Shown here: in pieces, positions 6,969 to 13,622 of the stretch | How the letters are laid out: the number at the start of each line of letters is the position of its first letter | How positions within the stretch are numbered: position 1 is the first letter of the stretch | DNA from: Vallitaleaceae bacterium | GTDB lineage: Bacteria; Bacillota; Clostridia; Lachnospirales; Vallitaleaceae | Direction of reading: 5' to 3' | Assembly: GCA_027858555.1 (NCBI GenBank) | Contig: JAQICP010000295.1 | Coordinates: 1-13,622, forward strand | Length of the DNA: 13,622 bases | Notes under the pieces: generated by a model | What the model was told of the DNA's origin: nothing | Databases searched by the model: none | Seen by the model: only the letters and a program-made list of their open reading frames with translations | Translations under genes and position numbers: made by a program

Positions 6969-7098
6969 CAGCCTATGTGAAGCAACCGATAAGGCCATAT
7001 GATAGGGTATGTATAGTATATTAAGATGAGCATATGGAGAATAGTATGTTAAGAATTAGATGAAATATCTATAGATAAAGGTTATTAATAAATAAAAC

Positions 7099-7104
7099 GG
7101 AGGT
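7099..7104 (+). promoter_or_regulatory. Strong ribosome binding site of the 453-residue PLP enzyme
   Basis: GGAGGT lies 5 nt before ATG 7110. The 141-bp gap before this gene (6969-7109) holds no gene and no clear promoter or terminator. Confidence 0.8.
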
Positions 7105-7109
7105 AAACA

Positions 7110-8471
7110 ATGAAGATACCATACGGACCAACGTACAATGAGATGTTACATCCAGAAACATTGGACAATGAACTAAAAGCACTTGTTAATAAAGCGAAAG
7201 ATGAAGAATTAGATGCGCTTAATCTATTTAATATCACATGGAAAGATGATCATGGCAAGGTCAGAAAGATTGTACTACCTAAGGAATTAACTGGCGTTGA
7301 AGCCAATATTGTGGTGATGCTAGGCATGTATTTTCCATCGGGTTCACATAAAGTCGGACCTGCTTACTCAACTCTAATTGAAGGCTGTGTTGACAAGGAG
7401 ATCATACCTGGAAAACACACCATTCTTGGACCTTCAACTGGTAATTTTGGTATTGGTGTATCCTATATATGTAATCTGATGGGTTATGAAGCCATCGTCA
7501 TCATGCCAGACAATATGAGTAAGGAACGTTATGAACGAATAAGACGGTATGGAGCAACCCTTGACCTGACACCGGGTACAGAATCAGACGTGATTTTAAC
7601 GCTTGAACGTACATATGAATTGATGAAAGAAAAGAATAATAAGGCCTTGGCACAATTTGAACTCATGCCTAATTATAGATTCCATAGACATGTAACTGGC
7701 AATTCAGCCATAGAAGCGGTTAAAGGAATTGGTAATGGTAGAATTGCAGCGTTTACCTCTGCCCTTGGATCATCAGGGACTATTGCAGCCGGCGATCAGA
7801 TTAAAGTCGCTTTTCCAGAAGCAAAAGTTGTAGCCCTAGAACCTTATGAATGTGCCACCTTAACTGATGGCGGTCGTGGACAACATAGGATTGAAGGTAT
7901 CGGCGATAAGATGTGTACTTTGATTCATAATGTAATCAATACGGATTTTGTGGTGATGATAGAGGATGATGATTGTGTGAAGGGACTAAAAGTAATTCAA
8001 GACGGTACAGATGTCCTTGTTGAATCTGGTATGGATGAAAGCGTGGCTAAAAGTCTAGTTGGTCTCTTTGGCGTATCTGGTATCTGCAATATACTTGGTG
8101 CCATTAAGATGGCGAAATATCTGAAACTTGGCGCTGATGATAATGTGGTCACAGTTGCTACAGATGGTTTTGATCGATATGATTCAGTACTTGAGGACCT
8201 AGATGCCAGGTGTTTAGAAACTTCGCCACATGTACTTGAAAGATGGAAGCGAGATATATTTGATCAAGCCTGTACCAATCATATAACTGATTTCAGATCA
8301 AGTGTCATGAAAGAACAACTATTTAATCAAAAAGAAAAAGATTGGATTCCTTTTGGCTATAAAAAAGAATATCTTGATAGTATGAAAGTTCAAGGCTTTT
8401 GGGACCATGAATATGAAAAAATAGAATATTACAATGAGAAGATTAAACGCCTAAGAAATCAGGAGGTGTAG
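7110..8471 (+). CDS. Fold-type II PLP-dependent enzyme (cysteine synthase / tryptophan synthase beta superfamily), specific reaction unknown
   Basis: A 453-residue protein. The probable Schiff-base lysine is K81 in SGSHKVGPAY, and the PLP phosphate loop is PSTGNFGIGVSY (S109, T110, G111, N112). A central MPDNMSKERYERIRRYGA segment is typical of the superfamily's small domain. Later glycine-rich stretches (ALGSSGTIAAGDQ, VATDGFDRYDS) fit the rest of the fold. It is longer than ordinary cysteine synthases (about 310), with about 80 extra C-terminal residues rich in charged and aromatic residues. The reaction is not known from sequence; a lyase or deaminase acting on a 2,3-diamino or ureido amino acid from purine ring opening would suit its place. 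It is separated from ygeY by 1 bp and shares that gene's AGGAGGTG ribosome site, so the two are coupled. It is not a close match to E. coli YgeX. Confidence 0.88.
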   Translation: MKIPYGPTYNEMLHPETLDNELKALVNKAKDEELDALNLFNITWKDDHGKVRKIVLPKELTGVEANIVVMLGMYFPSGSHKVGPAYSTLIEGCVDKEIIPGKHTILGPSTGNFGIGVSYICNLMGYEAIVIMPDNMSKERYERIRRYGATLDLTPGTESDVILTLERTYELMKEKNNKALAQFELMPNYRFHRHVTGNSAIEAVKGIGNGRIAAFTSALGSSGTIAAGDQIKVAFPEAKVVALEPYECATLTDGGRGQHRIEGIGDKMCTLIHNVINTDFVVMIEDDDCVKGLKVIQDGTDVLVESGMDESVAKSLVGLFGVSGICNILGAIKMAKYLKLGADDNVVTVATDGFDRYDSVLEDLDARCLETSPHVLERWKRDIFDQACTNHITDFRSSVMKEQLFNQKEKDWIPFGYKKEYLDSMKVQGFWDHEYEKIEYYNEKIKRLRNQEV

Positions 8472-8472
8472 T

Positions 8473-9687
8473 ATGCATATACCTTATGACAAGATACTTA
8501 AAACAGTTGAATCCTACAAGGCAGATATTGTCAGCTTCTTAAGAGATATGATTCGAATTCCAAGCGAAAGCTGTGGTGAAGAACAAGTAGTTCTGAGAAT
8601 ACAAGAAGAGATGATTAAAGTAGGTTTTGACAAGGTTACCATAGACCCTATGGGTAATATCTTAGGGTATCTGGGCAGTGGTAAGACTTTAATTGCTATG
8701 GACGCTCACATTGACACTGTTGGTATCGGTGATATTAACAACTGGGATTATGATCCTTATGAAGGATACGAAGACGATGAGATTATTCTAGGCCGTGGTG
8801 GGTCCGATCAAGAAGGCGGCATGGCTTCTATGGTTTACGCAGCTAAAGCCATCAAAGAATTGGATTTATTTGATGATTACACCTTGCTCGTAACAGGTAC
8901 TGTCAATGAAGAAGATTGTGACGGTCAGTGCTGGCAATACATAGTTGAAGTTTCTGATATCAAACCAGAGTTTGTGGTTATTACTGAGCCCACATCACTT
9001 AACATCTACCGTGGTCATAGAGGACGGATGGAGATTAAGGTAGAGACAAAAGGGATTAGCTGTCATGGCTCTGCACCTGAGCGTGGGGATAATGCAATCT
9101 ATAAGATGGCACCTATACTTCTAGAACTACAAGAACTCCATAAGCGATTACTTGATGATCCGTTCCTCGGAAAAGGCAGTTTAACCGTATCAGAAGTATT
9201 TTATAGCTCACCTTCTAGATGTGCGGTGGCAGATGGGTGTTCCATTTCAATTGACAGAAGACTAACTCATGGCGAAACTTTTGAATCTGCCCTAGAAGAG
9301 ATTAGAGCACTAGAATCAGTGAAAGCAGCAGGTGGTTTGGTATCCATGTATACCTACGAAAGACCCTCTTACACAGGATTAATATATCCAACGGATTGTT
9401 ATTTTCCAACGTGGGTACTAGAGGAAGAACATGATGCCTGTCAGACATTAGTGGAAGCTTACAAAGGGTTGTTTCACACAGACCCAATGGTGGATAAATG
9501 GACATTTTCTACTAATGGGGTTTCTATTATGGGGCGTTTCGGCATTCCTTGTATCGGTTTTGGACCTGGTCATGAAGATCAAGCACATGCACCTAATGAG
9601 AAAACTTGGAAATCAGAATTAGTAGCTGCTGCAGCACTATACGCAGCTATACCAATAGAATATATGAATAAGAAAAGAGGTAACTAA
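8473..9687 (+). CDS. ygeY: YgeY-type M20 family metallohydrolase
   Basis: A 404-residue M20/ArgE/DapE-family zinc hydrolase of the type annotated as YgeY or putative selenium-metabolism hydrolase. The di-metal site is complete: H79 and D81 in DAHIDT, bridging D112 in GRGGSDQEGG, the general base E146 and ligand E147 in NEED, E172 in TEPT, and H372 in DQAHAPNE. The lid/dimerisation domain (ISCHGSAPERGDNAIYK) is present. Enzymes of this family hydrolyse amide bonds of N-acyl or carbamoyl amino acids, so it may cut a ureido or amide intermediate of purine breakdown. The start has AGGAGGTG (8461-8468) inside the end of the previous gene, and the gap to ygeW is 1 bp. The metal residues are family knowledge matched by eye; the substrate is inferred from context. 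Confidence 0.92.
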   Translation: MHIPYDKILKTVESYKADIVSFLRDMIRIPSESCGEEQVVLRIQEEMIKVGFDKVTIDPMGNILGYLGSGKTLIAMDAHIDTVGIGDINNWDYDPYEGYEDDEIILGRGGSDQEGGMASMVYAAKAIKELDLFDDYTLLVTGTVNEEDCDGQCWQYIVEVSDIKPEFVVITEPTSLNIYRGHRGRMEIKVETKGISCHGSAPERGDNAIYKMAPILLELQELHKRLLDDPFLGKGSLTVSEVFYSSPSRCAVADGCSISIDRRLTHGETFESALEEIRALESVKAAGGLVSMYTYERPSYTGLIYPTDCYFPTWVLEEEHDACQTLVEAYKGLFHTDPMVDKWTFSTNGVSIMGRFGIPCIGFGPGHEDQAHAPNEKTWKSELVAAAALYAAIPIEYMNKKRGN

Positions 9688-9688
9688 T

Positions 9689-10675
9689 ATGCAAACACGT
9701 TTTAAAGGAAAGCATTTCATCACATTACAAGAATGGACCAAAGAAGAGATAGATACGCTTTTAGAAGTATCCTTAGATTTGAAGAAAAAATTTGCCATGG
9801 GGATTCCAACACCTTATTTACCATATCAAACCATGTTTTTGATGTTTTTTGAGCAATCTACTAGAACACGTAATTCAATGGAAGCAGGAATCGCTCAACT
9901 TGGTGGTCATGGTAATTTTCTTGACACTTCAACCATGCAAGTCAGCCACGGCGAAGTGGCTAAAGACACTGCCATCATCCTTTCAAGTTATGGACATGGG
10001 ATTGCTTGTCGTAATTGCTTTTGGGAAGTTGGTAACAAATATTTAAGAGAACTAGCAGAGCATTCATCTGTACCAATTATGAACCTACAATGTGATTTGT
10101 ATCATCCAATGCAAGGGATTGCCGATCTGATGACCATTAAGGAAAAAGTCGATACCACTAAAAATCTTAAAGTTTCCATTATATGGGCGTATGCGGTTTC
10201 ACATAAGAAGCCTATCTCAGTACCACTCACACAAGCTTTATTATTTCCTAGATACGGTATGGATGTCACACTTGCTTACCCTGAAGGCTACGATTTGCCT
10301 GAGTGGGCTATTGAACAAGCAAAAGAAAATGCCCGTGCTAATGGTGGTAAATTCAGAATTACCCATGACATGGTACAAGCTTATACGGACGCAGATGTGG
10401 TTATCCCTAAAAACTGGGGTAGTTGGGTTAATAATCAATCTGATGCTGTGGTGGATGACTTGCTTGAGTCTTATAAAGGTTGGAAGTGTACTGAAAAGAT
10501 GATGGCACTTGCATCTGAAAATGTCATGTATATGCACGCATTACCGGCAGATCGCGGCAATGAAGTAGAGGATTCAGTAATAGATGGACCACACTCCGTA
10601 GTATATGATGAAGCTGAAAATCGTATTCATACGGCTAAAGCAGTTATGGTTCTTACTATGGGCGGCAAGGGTTAA
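9689..10675 (+). CDS. ygeW: YgeW-type carbamoyltransferase
   Basis: A 328-residue member of the aspartate/ornithine transcarbamylase family. The carbamoyl-phosphate loop STRTR is at residues 57-61, and HPMQGIAD begins at H139, matching the HPxQxxxD motif. The C-terminal substrate motif is HALPADRG at 283-290, where ornithine transcarbamylases have HCLP. The order ygeY-ygeW-carbamate kinase is as in the E. coli ygeWXY-hyuA-yqeA locus, which supports the YgeW call over anabolic OTCase. In a catabolic setting it would run as phosphorolysis, taking the carbamoyl group from a ureido compound to make carbamoyl phosphate for the next gene product. The amino acceptor is unknown. AGAGG (9675-9679) is the ribosome site, and the start is 1 bp after the ygeY stop. 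It is shorter than E. coli YgeW (about 396 residues), but the motifs are all in place. Confidence 0.9.
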   Translation: MQTRFKGKHFITLQEWTKEEIDTLLEVSLDLKKKFAMGIPTPYLPYQTMFLMFFEQSTRTRNSMEAGIAQLGGHGNFLDTSTMQVSHGEVAKDTAIILSSYGHGIACRNCFWEVGNKYLRELAEHSSVPIMNLQCDLYHPMQGIADLMTIKEKVDTTKNLKVSIIWAYAVSHKKPISVPLTQALLFPRYGMDVTLAYPEGYDLPEWAIEQAKENARANGGKFRITHDMVQAYTDADVVIPKNWGSWVNNQSDAVVDDLLESYKGWKCTEKMMALASENVMYMHALPADRGNEVEDSVIDGPHSVVYDEAENRIHTAKAVMVLTMGGKG

Positions 10676-10699
10676 AATACGCATATAGAAGGTGATAGC

Positions 10700-11650
10700 A
10701 TGAAAGAATTAGCAGTAATAGCCATAGGAGGCAACTCCTTGATTAAAGACAGTAAGCATCAATTCGTAGAAGATCAATACGCTGCTATTTGTGAGAGTGT
10801 TAGTTTCATTGTGGATATCATTGAGTCGGGAATTGACGTGGTTATAACTCATGGCAATGGTCCACAGGTAGGTTTTATCATGAGGCGTTCAGAGATAGCA
10901 GAGGAGCATGCTCATATGCATCCTGTACCACTGGTCTCCTGTGATGCTGATACACAAGGTGCAATCGGTTATCAGATTCAACAAGCCATGCATAACGAGT
11001 TTAAAAAACGTGATATTCAAAAGCTGGCAGTTACTATGGTAACCCAAGTGATTGTGGATAAAGATGACCCAGCTTTTCTAGAACCATCGAAACCAATCGG
11101 TAGTTTTTATGAGGAAGCACAAGTTGATAAGATTAAAAGAGACCATCCAAGTTGGATACTAGCACTTGATGCTGGCAGAGGCTATAGACAGGTGGTGGCA
11201 TCACCAAAACCCCAATCAATCGTTGAGAAAAGTGCCATTGCCATGTTGGTCAATAATGGCTTTTCAGTTATAGCTGTAGGTGGTGGCGGCATACCGGTCA
11301 TAGAAGTTGATAATCAACTAATTGGTGTGAATGCAGTAATCGATAAAGATTATGCCAGCGCTATGTTAGCCGCAGAGTTAAAGGCGGATTATTTTATCAT
11401 ATCCACGGCAGTTGACCAAGTATATATCAATTATAACCAGCCGGGTGAAATGCCTGTAGCACATCTGAACTTAGAGAAGATTAATGCGCTCAGAGAATCA
11501 GGGCAATTCGCTAGCGGTAGTATGTTGCCTAAGATTAATGCAGTAGAGCAGTTCCTACTAGCAGGTGGTAAGAAGGCAATTATAACTAGCCCAAGTCTGT
11601 TACTTAAAGCAGTTGCCGGTAGGGCAGGTACGGTTATCGAAGCCGAGTAA
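10700..11650 (+). CDS. arcC: Carbamate kinase (YqeA/ArcC type)
   Basis: A 316-residue protein, the normal length for carbamate kinase (EC 2.7.2.2), which converts carbamoyl phosphate + ADP to ATP + carbamate (then NH3 and CO2). Signature stretches in order are AIGGNSLI at the start, THGNGPQVG, KPIGSFY, AVGGGGIPV, NAVIDKDYASAMLA with the nucleotide-contacting STAVDQVY just after, and GSMLPKINAVEQFLLAGG near the end. All belong to the amino acid kinase fold. It lies 24 bp after ygeW with AAGGTG as ribosome site. The pairing of a transcarbamylase with carbamate kinase is the energy-conserving step of fermentative pathways such as arginine deimination; no arginine deiminase is here, so a purine-derived ureido compound is the likelier carbamoyl source. 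Confidence 0.96.
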   Translation: MKELAVIAIGGNSLIKDSKHQFVEDQYAAICESVSFIVDIIESGIDVVITHGNGPQVGFIMRRSEIAEEHAHMHPVPLVSCDADTQGAIGYQIQQAMHNEFKKRDIQKLAVTMVTQVIVDKDDPAFLEPSKPIGSFYEEAQVDKIKRDHPSWILALDAGRGYRQVVASPKPQSIVEKSAIAMLVNNGFSVIAVGGGGIPVIEVDNQLIGVNAVIDKDYASAMLAAELKADYFIISTAVDQVYINYNQPGEMPVAHLNLEKINALRESGQFASGSMLPKINAVEQFLLAGGKKAIITSPSLLLKAVAGRAGTVIEAE

Positions 11651-11686
11651 TAGATATTCAATTAATCCGAGAGGGGAATTAGATTA

Positions 11687-12946
11687 ATGATTAAAATATT
11701 AAAAGGTCATATTATACATACCCCTACTAAAGAAAGATTTGAAGTCCATGCGGATAGTTATATTGTTGTTGAAGATGAACAAGTAGTAGGTATCTATAAG
11801 ATACTACCCGATCAATACAATGACCAATCAATCATTGACTATGGTAGTTCCATAATCATACCGTCCTTTATTGACGCCCATCTTCACGCGCCTCAATATA
11901 TGCAGATGGGTGTTGGGCTTGACTTGGAACTTATGGATTGGCTTAATCAATATACGTTTATGCTTGAAGGCCGATTTGCTGATGTGAATTATGCCAAAAA
12001 AGTATATCCGCATTATGTGGATGCATTATATGAATATGGGACATTGCGGTCATGTATCTTTGGTACCATACATGACGAAGCTAACCGTTACTTAGTTCAT
12101 GCGATGAAAGAAAAAGGCTTGTCAGGCTATGTGGGTAAAGTTAATATGGATAGGAATGCGCCAGTCAGTTTAGTCCAGACTGCTGAAAGGTCATTGAAGG
12201 AAACGGAAAATTTTATTAGGGATTTTAAGGACGACAGCATGGTAAAACCAATTGTCACACCAAGATTTGCACCTAGCTGTACAGATGAGTTATTAGACGG
12301 GTTAGGGCGGTTATCAGTTACATACCATGTACCAGTTCAGAGCCACCTAGCAGAAAACAAGGCGGAAGTGGCGTGGGTGAAGACCCTGTTTCCAGAGAGT
12401 GCTAGTTATACGGATGTGTATGTGAAACACCAGTTATATGGTCCTGAAAAAACTTTGATGGCCCATAGCATCTATCTGGATTCTGTTGAAATGGAGTTGG
12501 CGAAATCAGCCTACATATATATGGTGCATTGTCCTAATTCTAACATGAATTTATCTAGTGGGATTATGCCAGTGACCCAGTTTTTAGACGAAGGTATAAC
12601 AGTTGGACTTGGTTCTGACATCGGAGCGGGGCATACCCTTGCCATGCAGCAGACCATAACGTCAGCCATACAATGTTCTAAGATCAGGCATGTTCTGAGT
12701 CCTAAAGAACGGATTCTATCTGAACCTGAAGCATTCCATATGGCAACCAAAGTCAACGGTAGTTTCTTTGAAAGCTTTGGCCTCATAGGTAGTTTTGAAA
12801 CGGGTTATCAATTTGACGCCTTGGTTATAAAAGATCCAAGTCCTATCATGGATACTTTGAAACCTGTGGAACAATTGCAGAGATTTTTATATTGTGGTTG
12901 GACCGAGAGTATTCAGGTTAGGTATTTAAACGGTAAAAATATATAA
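11687..12946 (+). CDS. guaD: Guanine deaminase
   Basis: A 419-residue amidohydrolase that converts guanine to xanthine and ammonia (EC 3.5.4.3). The zinc ligands of the family are visible: H65 and H67 in DAHLHAPQY, H220 in SHLAE, H260 in AHSIY and D311 in GLGSDIGAG. DAHLHAPQ followed by GLDLELMDWLNQYTF is typical of bacterial and eukaryotic GuaD. The length matches the family. GAGGGG-type ribosome site lies in the 36-bp gap after carbamate kinase. It feeds xanthine into the pathway and is the last intact gene of the cluster. The other cluster amidohydrolase, at the left edge, is a different subfamily. Confidence 0.94.
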   Translation: MIKILKGHIIHTPTKERFEVHADSYIVVEDEQVVGIYKILPDQYNDQSIIDYGSSIIIPSFIDAHLHAPQYMQMGVGLDLELMDWLNQYTFMLEGRFADVNYAKKVYPHYVDALYEYGTLRSCIFGTIHDEANRYLVHAMKEKGLSGYVGKVNMDRNAPVSLVQTAERSLKETENFIRDFKDDSMVKPIVTPRFAPSCTDELLDGLGRLSVTYHVPVQSHLAENKAEVAWVKTLFPESASYTDVYVKHQLYGPEKTLMAHSIYLDSVEMELAKSAYIYMVHCPNSNMNLSSGIMPVTQFLDEGITVGLGSDIGAGHTLAMQQTITSAIQCSKIRHVLSPKERILSEPEAFHMATKVNGSFFESFGLIGSFETGYQFDALVIKDPSPIMDTLKPVEQLQRFLYCGWTESIQVRYLNGKNI

Positions 12947-13027
12947 TTAACATGGGAAAAAGGTAGTAGTATTGGTGTATATGTAGCTATTAATTTAGTA
13001 AGTTTTGAGTTTATCAAAGGGGTGTAA
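12947..13027 (+). other. Gap after the purine cluster
   Basis: About 80 bp without a gene. AAAGGGGTG (13016-13024) looks like a ribosome site for the reading frame that follows, although no start codon is found at the right distance. I found no hairpin with T-run that would terminate the cluster transcript. Confidence 0.5.
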
Positions 13028-13354
13028 TATAAAAGAAGGTCTATTCCATTATCAATATTTTTAAGTGTAATTACTTTAGGTATCTATTACTTATACTGGT
13101 TTCATTCAATTACCAAAGGATTAATCGATACACTAGAATATCACAGTGTTGATGGTGCTGGTATCAATCTATTCTTTTTAATTATTTCACTGGGAACATA
13201 TTATTTTTGGTGGAATTATAAAATATCAAATTACATAAGCACAGCAGAGAGAAGGGTTAATATAGAACCAGATTTTTGGGCACCAATATTCTCTCTAACG
13301 TTTGGATTGATTTTACATCAGTCAAGAATTAATCGTATCGTAGCAAGTCACTAA
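13028..13354 (+). pseudogene. DUF4234-like small membrane protein frame lacking a start codon
   Basis: The frame is open for 108 codons from just after TAA at 13025-13027 to TAA at 13352-13354. It reads KRRSIPLSIFLSVITLGIYY followed by LYWFH, then a second hydrophobic segment INLFFLIISLGTYYFWWNYK, and ends with a third weaker one before HQSRINRIV. This pattern (R-S-I-P start, ITxGIYxLYW, second TYYFWW, closing LxQxxxN) is that of DUF4234 membrane proteins, whose function is unknown. There is no in-frame ATG or GTG, and the only TTG is near the 3' end. Upstream the sequence is AATATAAAAGAAGG after a good Shine-Dalgarno (13016-13024). One extra G (ATATGAAAAG) would restore ATG-AAA-AGA-AGG in frame. 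So either a 1-bp deletion has removed the start, or it is a sequencing error, or a rare ATT start is used. Confidence 0.65.
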
Positions 13355-13431
13355 TTATTTCATCCAATATATCATATACAACTACCTTAACTACATAGGG
13401 TGCATGTCAGGGGTTTATACTATAGTGCTTA

Positions 13432-13460
13432 TTGACAGGTACCTTTTGATTTGATATACT
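13432..13460 (+). promoter_or_regulatory. Sigma-A type promoter of the T-box transcript
   Basis: The -35 box TTGACA (13432-13437) is a perfect consensus. A 17-bp spacer leads to TATACT (13455-13460), one mismatch from the -10 consensus. The expected transcription start is near 13467, about 17 nt before Stem I of the T-box, as is usual for such leaders. Confidence 0.88.
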
Positions 13461-13483
13461 TTGAACGAAATAACATATAGCAT

Positions 13484-13622
13484 ATGCAGTGATTAAGAAG
13501 AGTAATCATCACCCCTCAGCGAGTCTAGGAATGTGTAAGCTAGACAACAGATGACGAAGGCACTTAGGAGCATATTTCAACGAAGTGGGCATATATAACC
13601 AATATGTGTCAACAAGGGTGGA
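13484..13622 (+). ncRNA. T-box leader (tRNA-sensing riboswitch), probably glycine-specific, truncated at the window end
   Basis: Stem I runs from about 13484 to 13573. Its base is formed by ATGC (13484-13487) with GCAT (13570-13573) and TAAG with CTTA. It contains AAGAGTA, the AGCGAGTC and GTGTAAGC segments typical of the distal Stem I bulge and loop, and a specifier loop GACGAAGGCAC. Stem III is GGCATAT pairing with ATATGTGTC. The conserved T-box AGGGTGGA (13615-13622), normally continuing to ACCGCG, is cut by the window edge. The best specifier reading is GGC (13559-13561) followed by the usual A, which means glycine; overall Stem I closely resembles that of B. subtilis glyQS from memory. 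Uncharged tRNA-Gly would stabilise the antiterminator and let the downstream gene be expressed. The antiterminator/terminator and the gene lie outside the window. Confidence 0.9.

Noticed and set aside
6995..7037. Inverted repeat CCATATG / CATATGG in the gap before the 453-residue PLP enzyme
   Set aside because: Arms are only 7 bp, contain the self-palindrome CATATG, and are separated by 29 bp; no T-run or promoter nearby. Likely chance in A/T-rich sequence.
9849..10537. Alternative-frame and minus-strand open frames inside ygeW
   Set aside because: They lie wholly within a well-supported transcarbamylase gene and have no recognisable domain or ribosome site.
12947..13027. Intrinsic terminator after guaD
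   Set aside because: No GC-rich hairpin followed by T-run could be found; the transcript end of the cluster remains unplaced.
13560..13562. GCA (alanine) as T-box specifier
   Set aside because: It would be followed by C and not the usual purine, and GGC-A aligns better with the glycyl T-box loop.

Overview
The window is a stretch of a low-GC Gram-positive genome, most likely an anaerobic member of Clostridia (Bacillota). Supporting signs are the A/T-rich codon use, strong Shine-Dalgarno sequences (AGGAGG, GGAGGT), a tRNA-sensing T-box leader at the right edge, and a catabolic cluster of a kind known from anaerobic purine degraders. The genus cannot be fixed from the sequence alone.

Positions 1-12946 hold eleven genes, all on the + strand, in a probable purine/uric-acid breakdown cluster. 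In order they are: the 3' end of ssnA (amidohydrolase); a PreA-like flavin reductase with a two-cluster ferredoxin tail; a three-gene molybdenum hydroxylase of the xanthine dehydrogenase family (molybdopterin, 2Fe-2S and FAD subunits); two different fold-type II PLP enzymes (one threonine-synthase-like with a zinc ribbon, one 453-residue family member); ygeY (M20 metallohydrolase); ygeW (transcarbamylase family); carbamate kinase; and guanine deaminase. Several junctions are tight (1 bp gaps or a 10 bp overlap), and no convincing terminator was seen inside the cluster.

The inferred flow is as follows. Guanine is deaminated to xanthine by GuaD, and purines are oxidised or reduced at the Mo/flavin enzymes. 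The ring is opened by amidohydrolases (SsnA, and YgeY as a peptidase-like amide hydrolase). A carbamoyl group is passed to phosphate by YgeW and used by carbamate kinase to make ATP, while one or both PLP enzymes strip ammonia from the remaining amino acid-like carbon skeleton. The overall theme matches the E. coli yge/ygf/xdh/ssnA locus and related gut-bacterial uric-acid clusters. No protein resembling canonical YgeX (diaminopropionate ammonia-lyase) is present in this window; the two PLP enzymes sit where it would be expected.

The most unusual sequence features are three low-complexity direct-repeat tracts around the xdh genes. One is an AGTAAC-rich intergenic tract before xdhA. One is a 12-nt-periodic tract before the conserved part of xdhC; read in frame it gives a tetrapeptide-repeat extension with a hydrophobic residue at every fourth position. 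The third is a 27-bp tandem array after xdhB. They share sequence words but differ in unit length.

Positions 12947-13622 are different in character: a DUF4234-like membrane protein reading frame with no usable start codon (probably decayed), then a good sigma-A promoter and a T-box leader cut by the window end. Its specifier reads best as GGC (glycine), so a glycine-related gene such as a glycyl-tRNA synthetase should follow outside the window.
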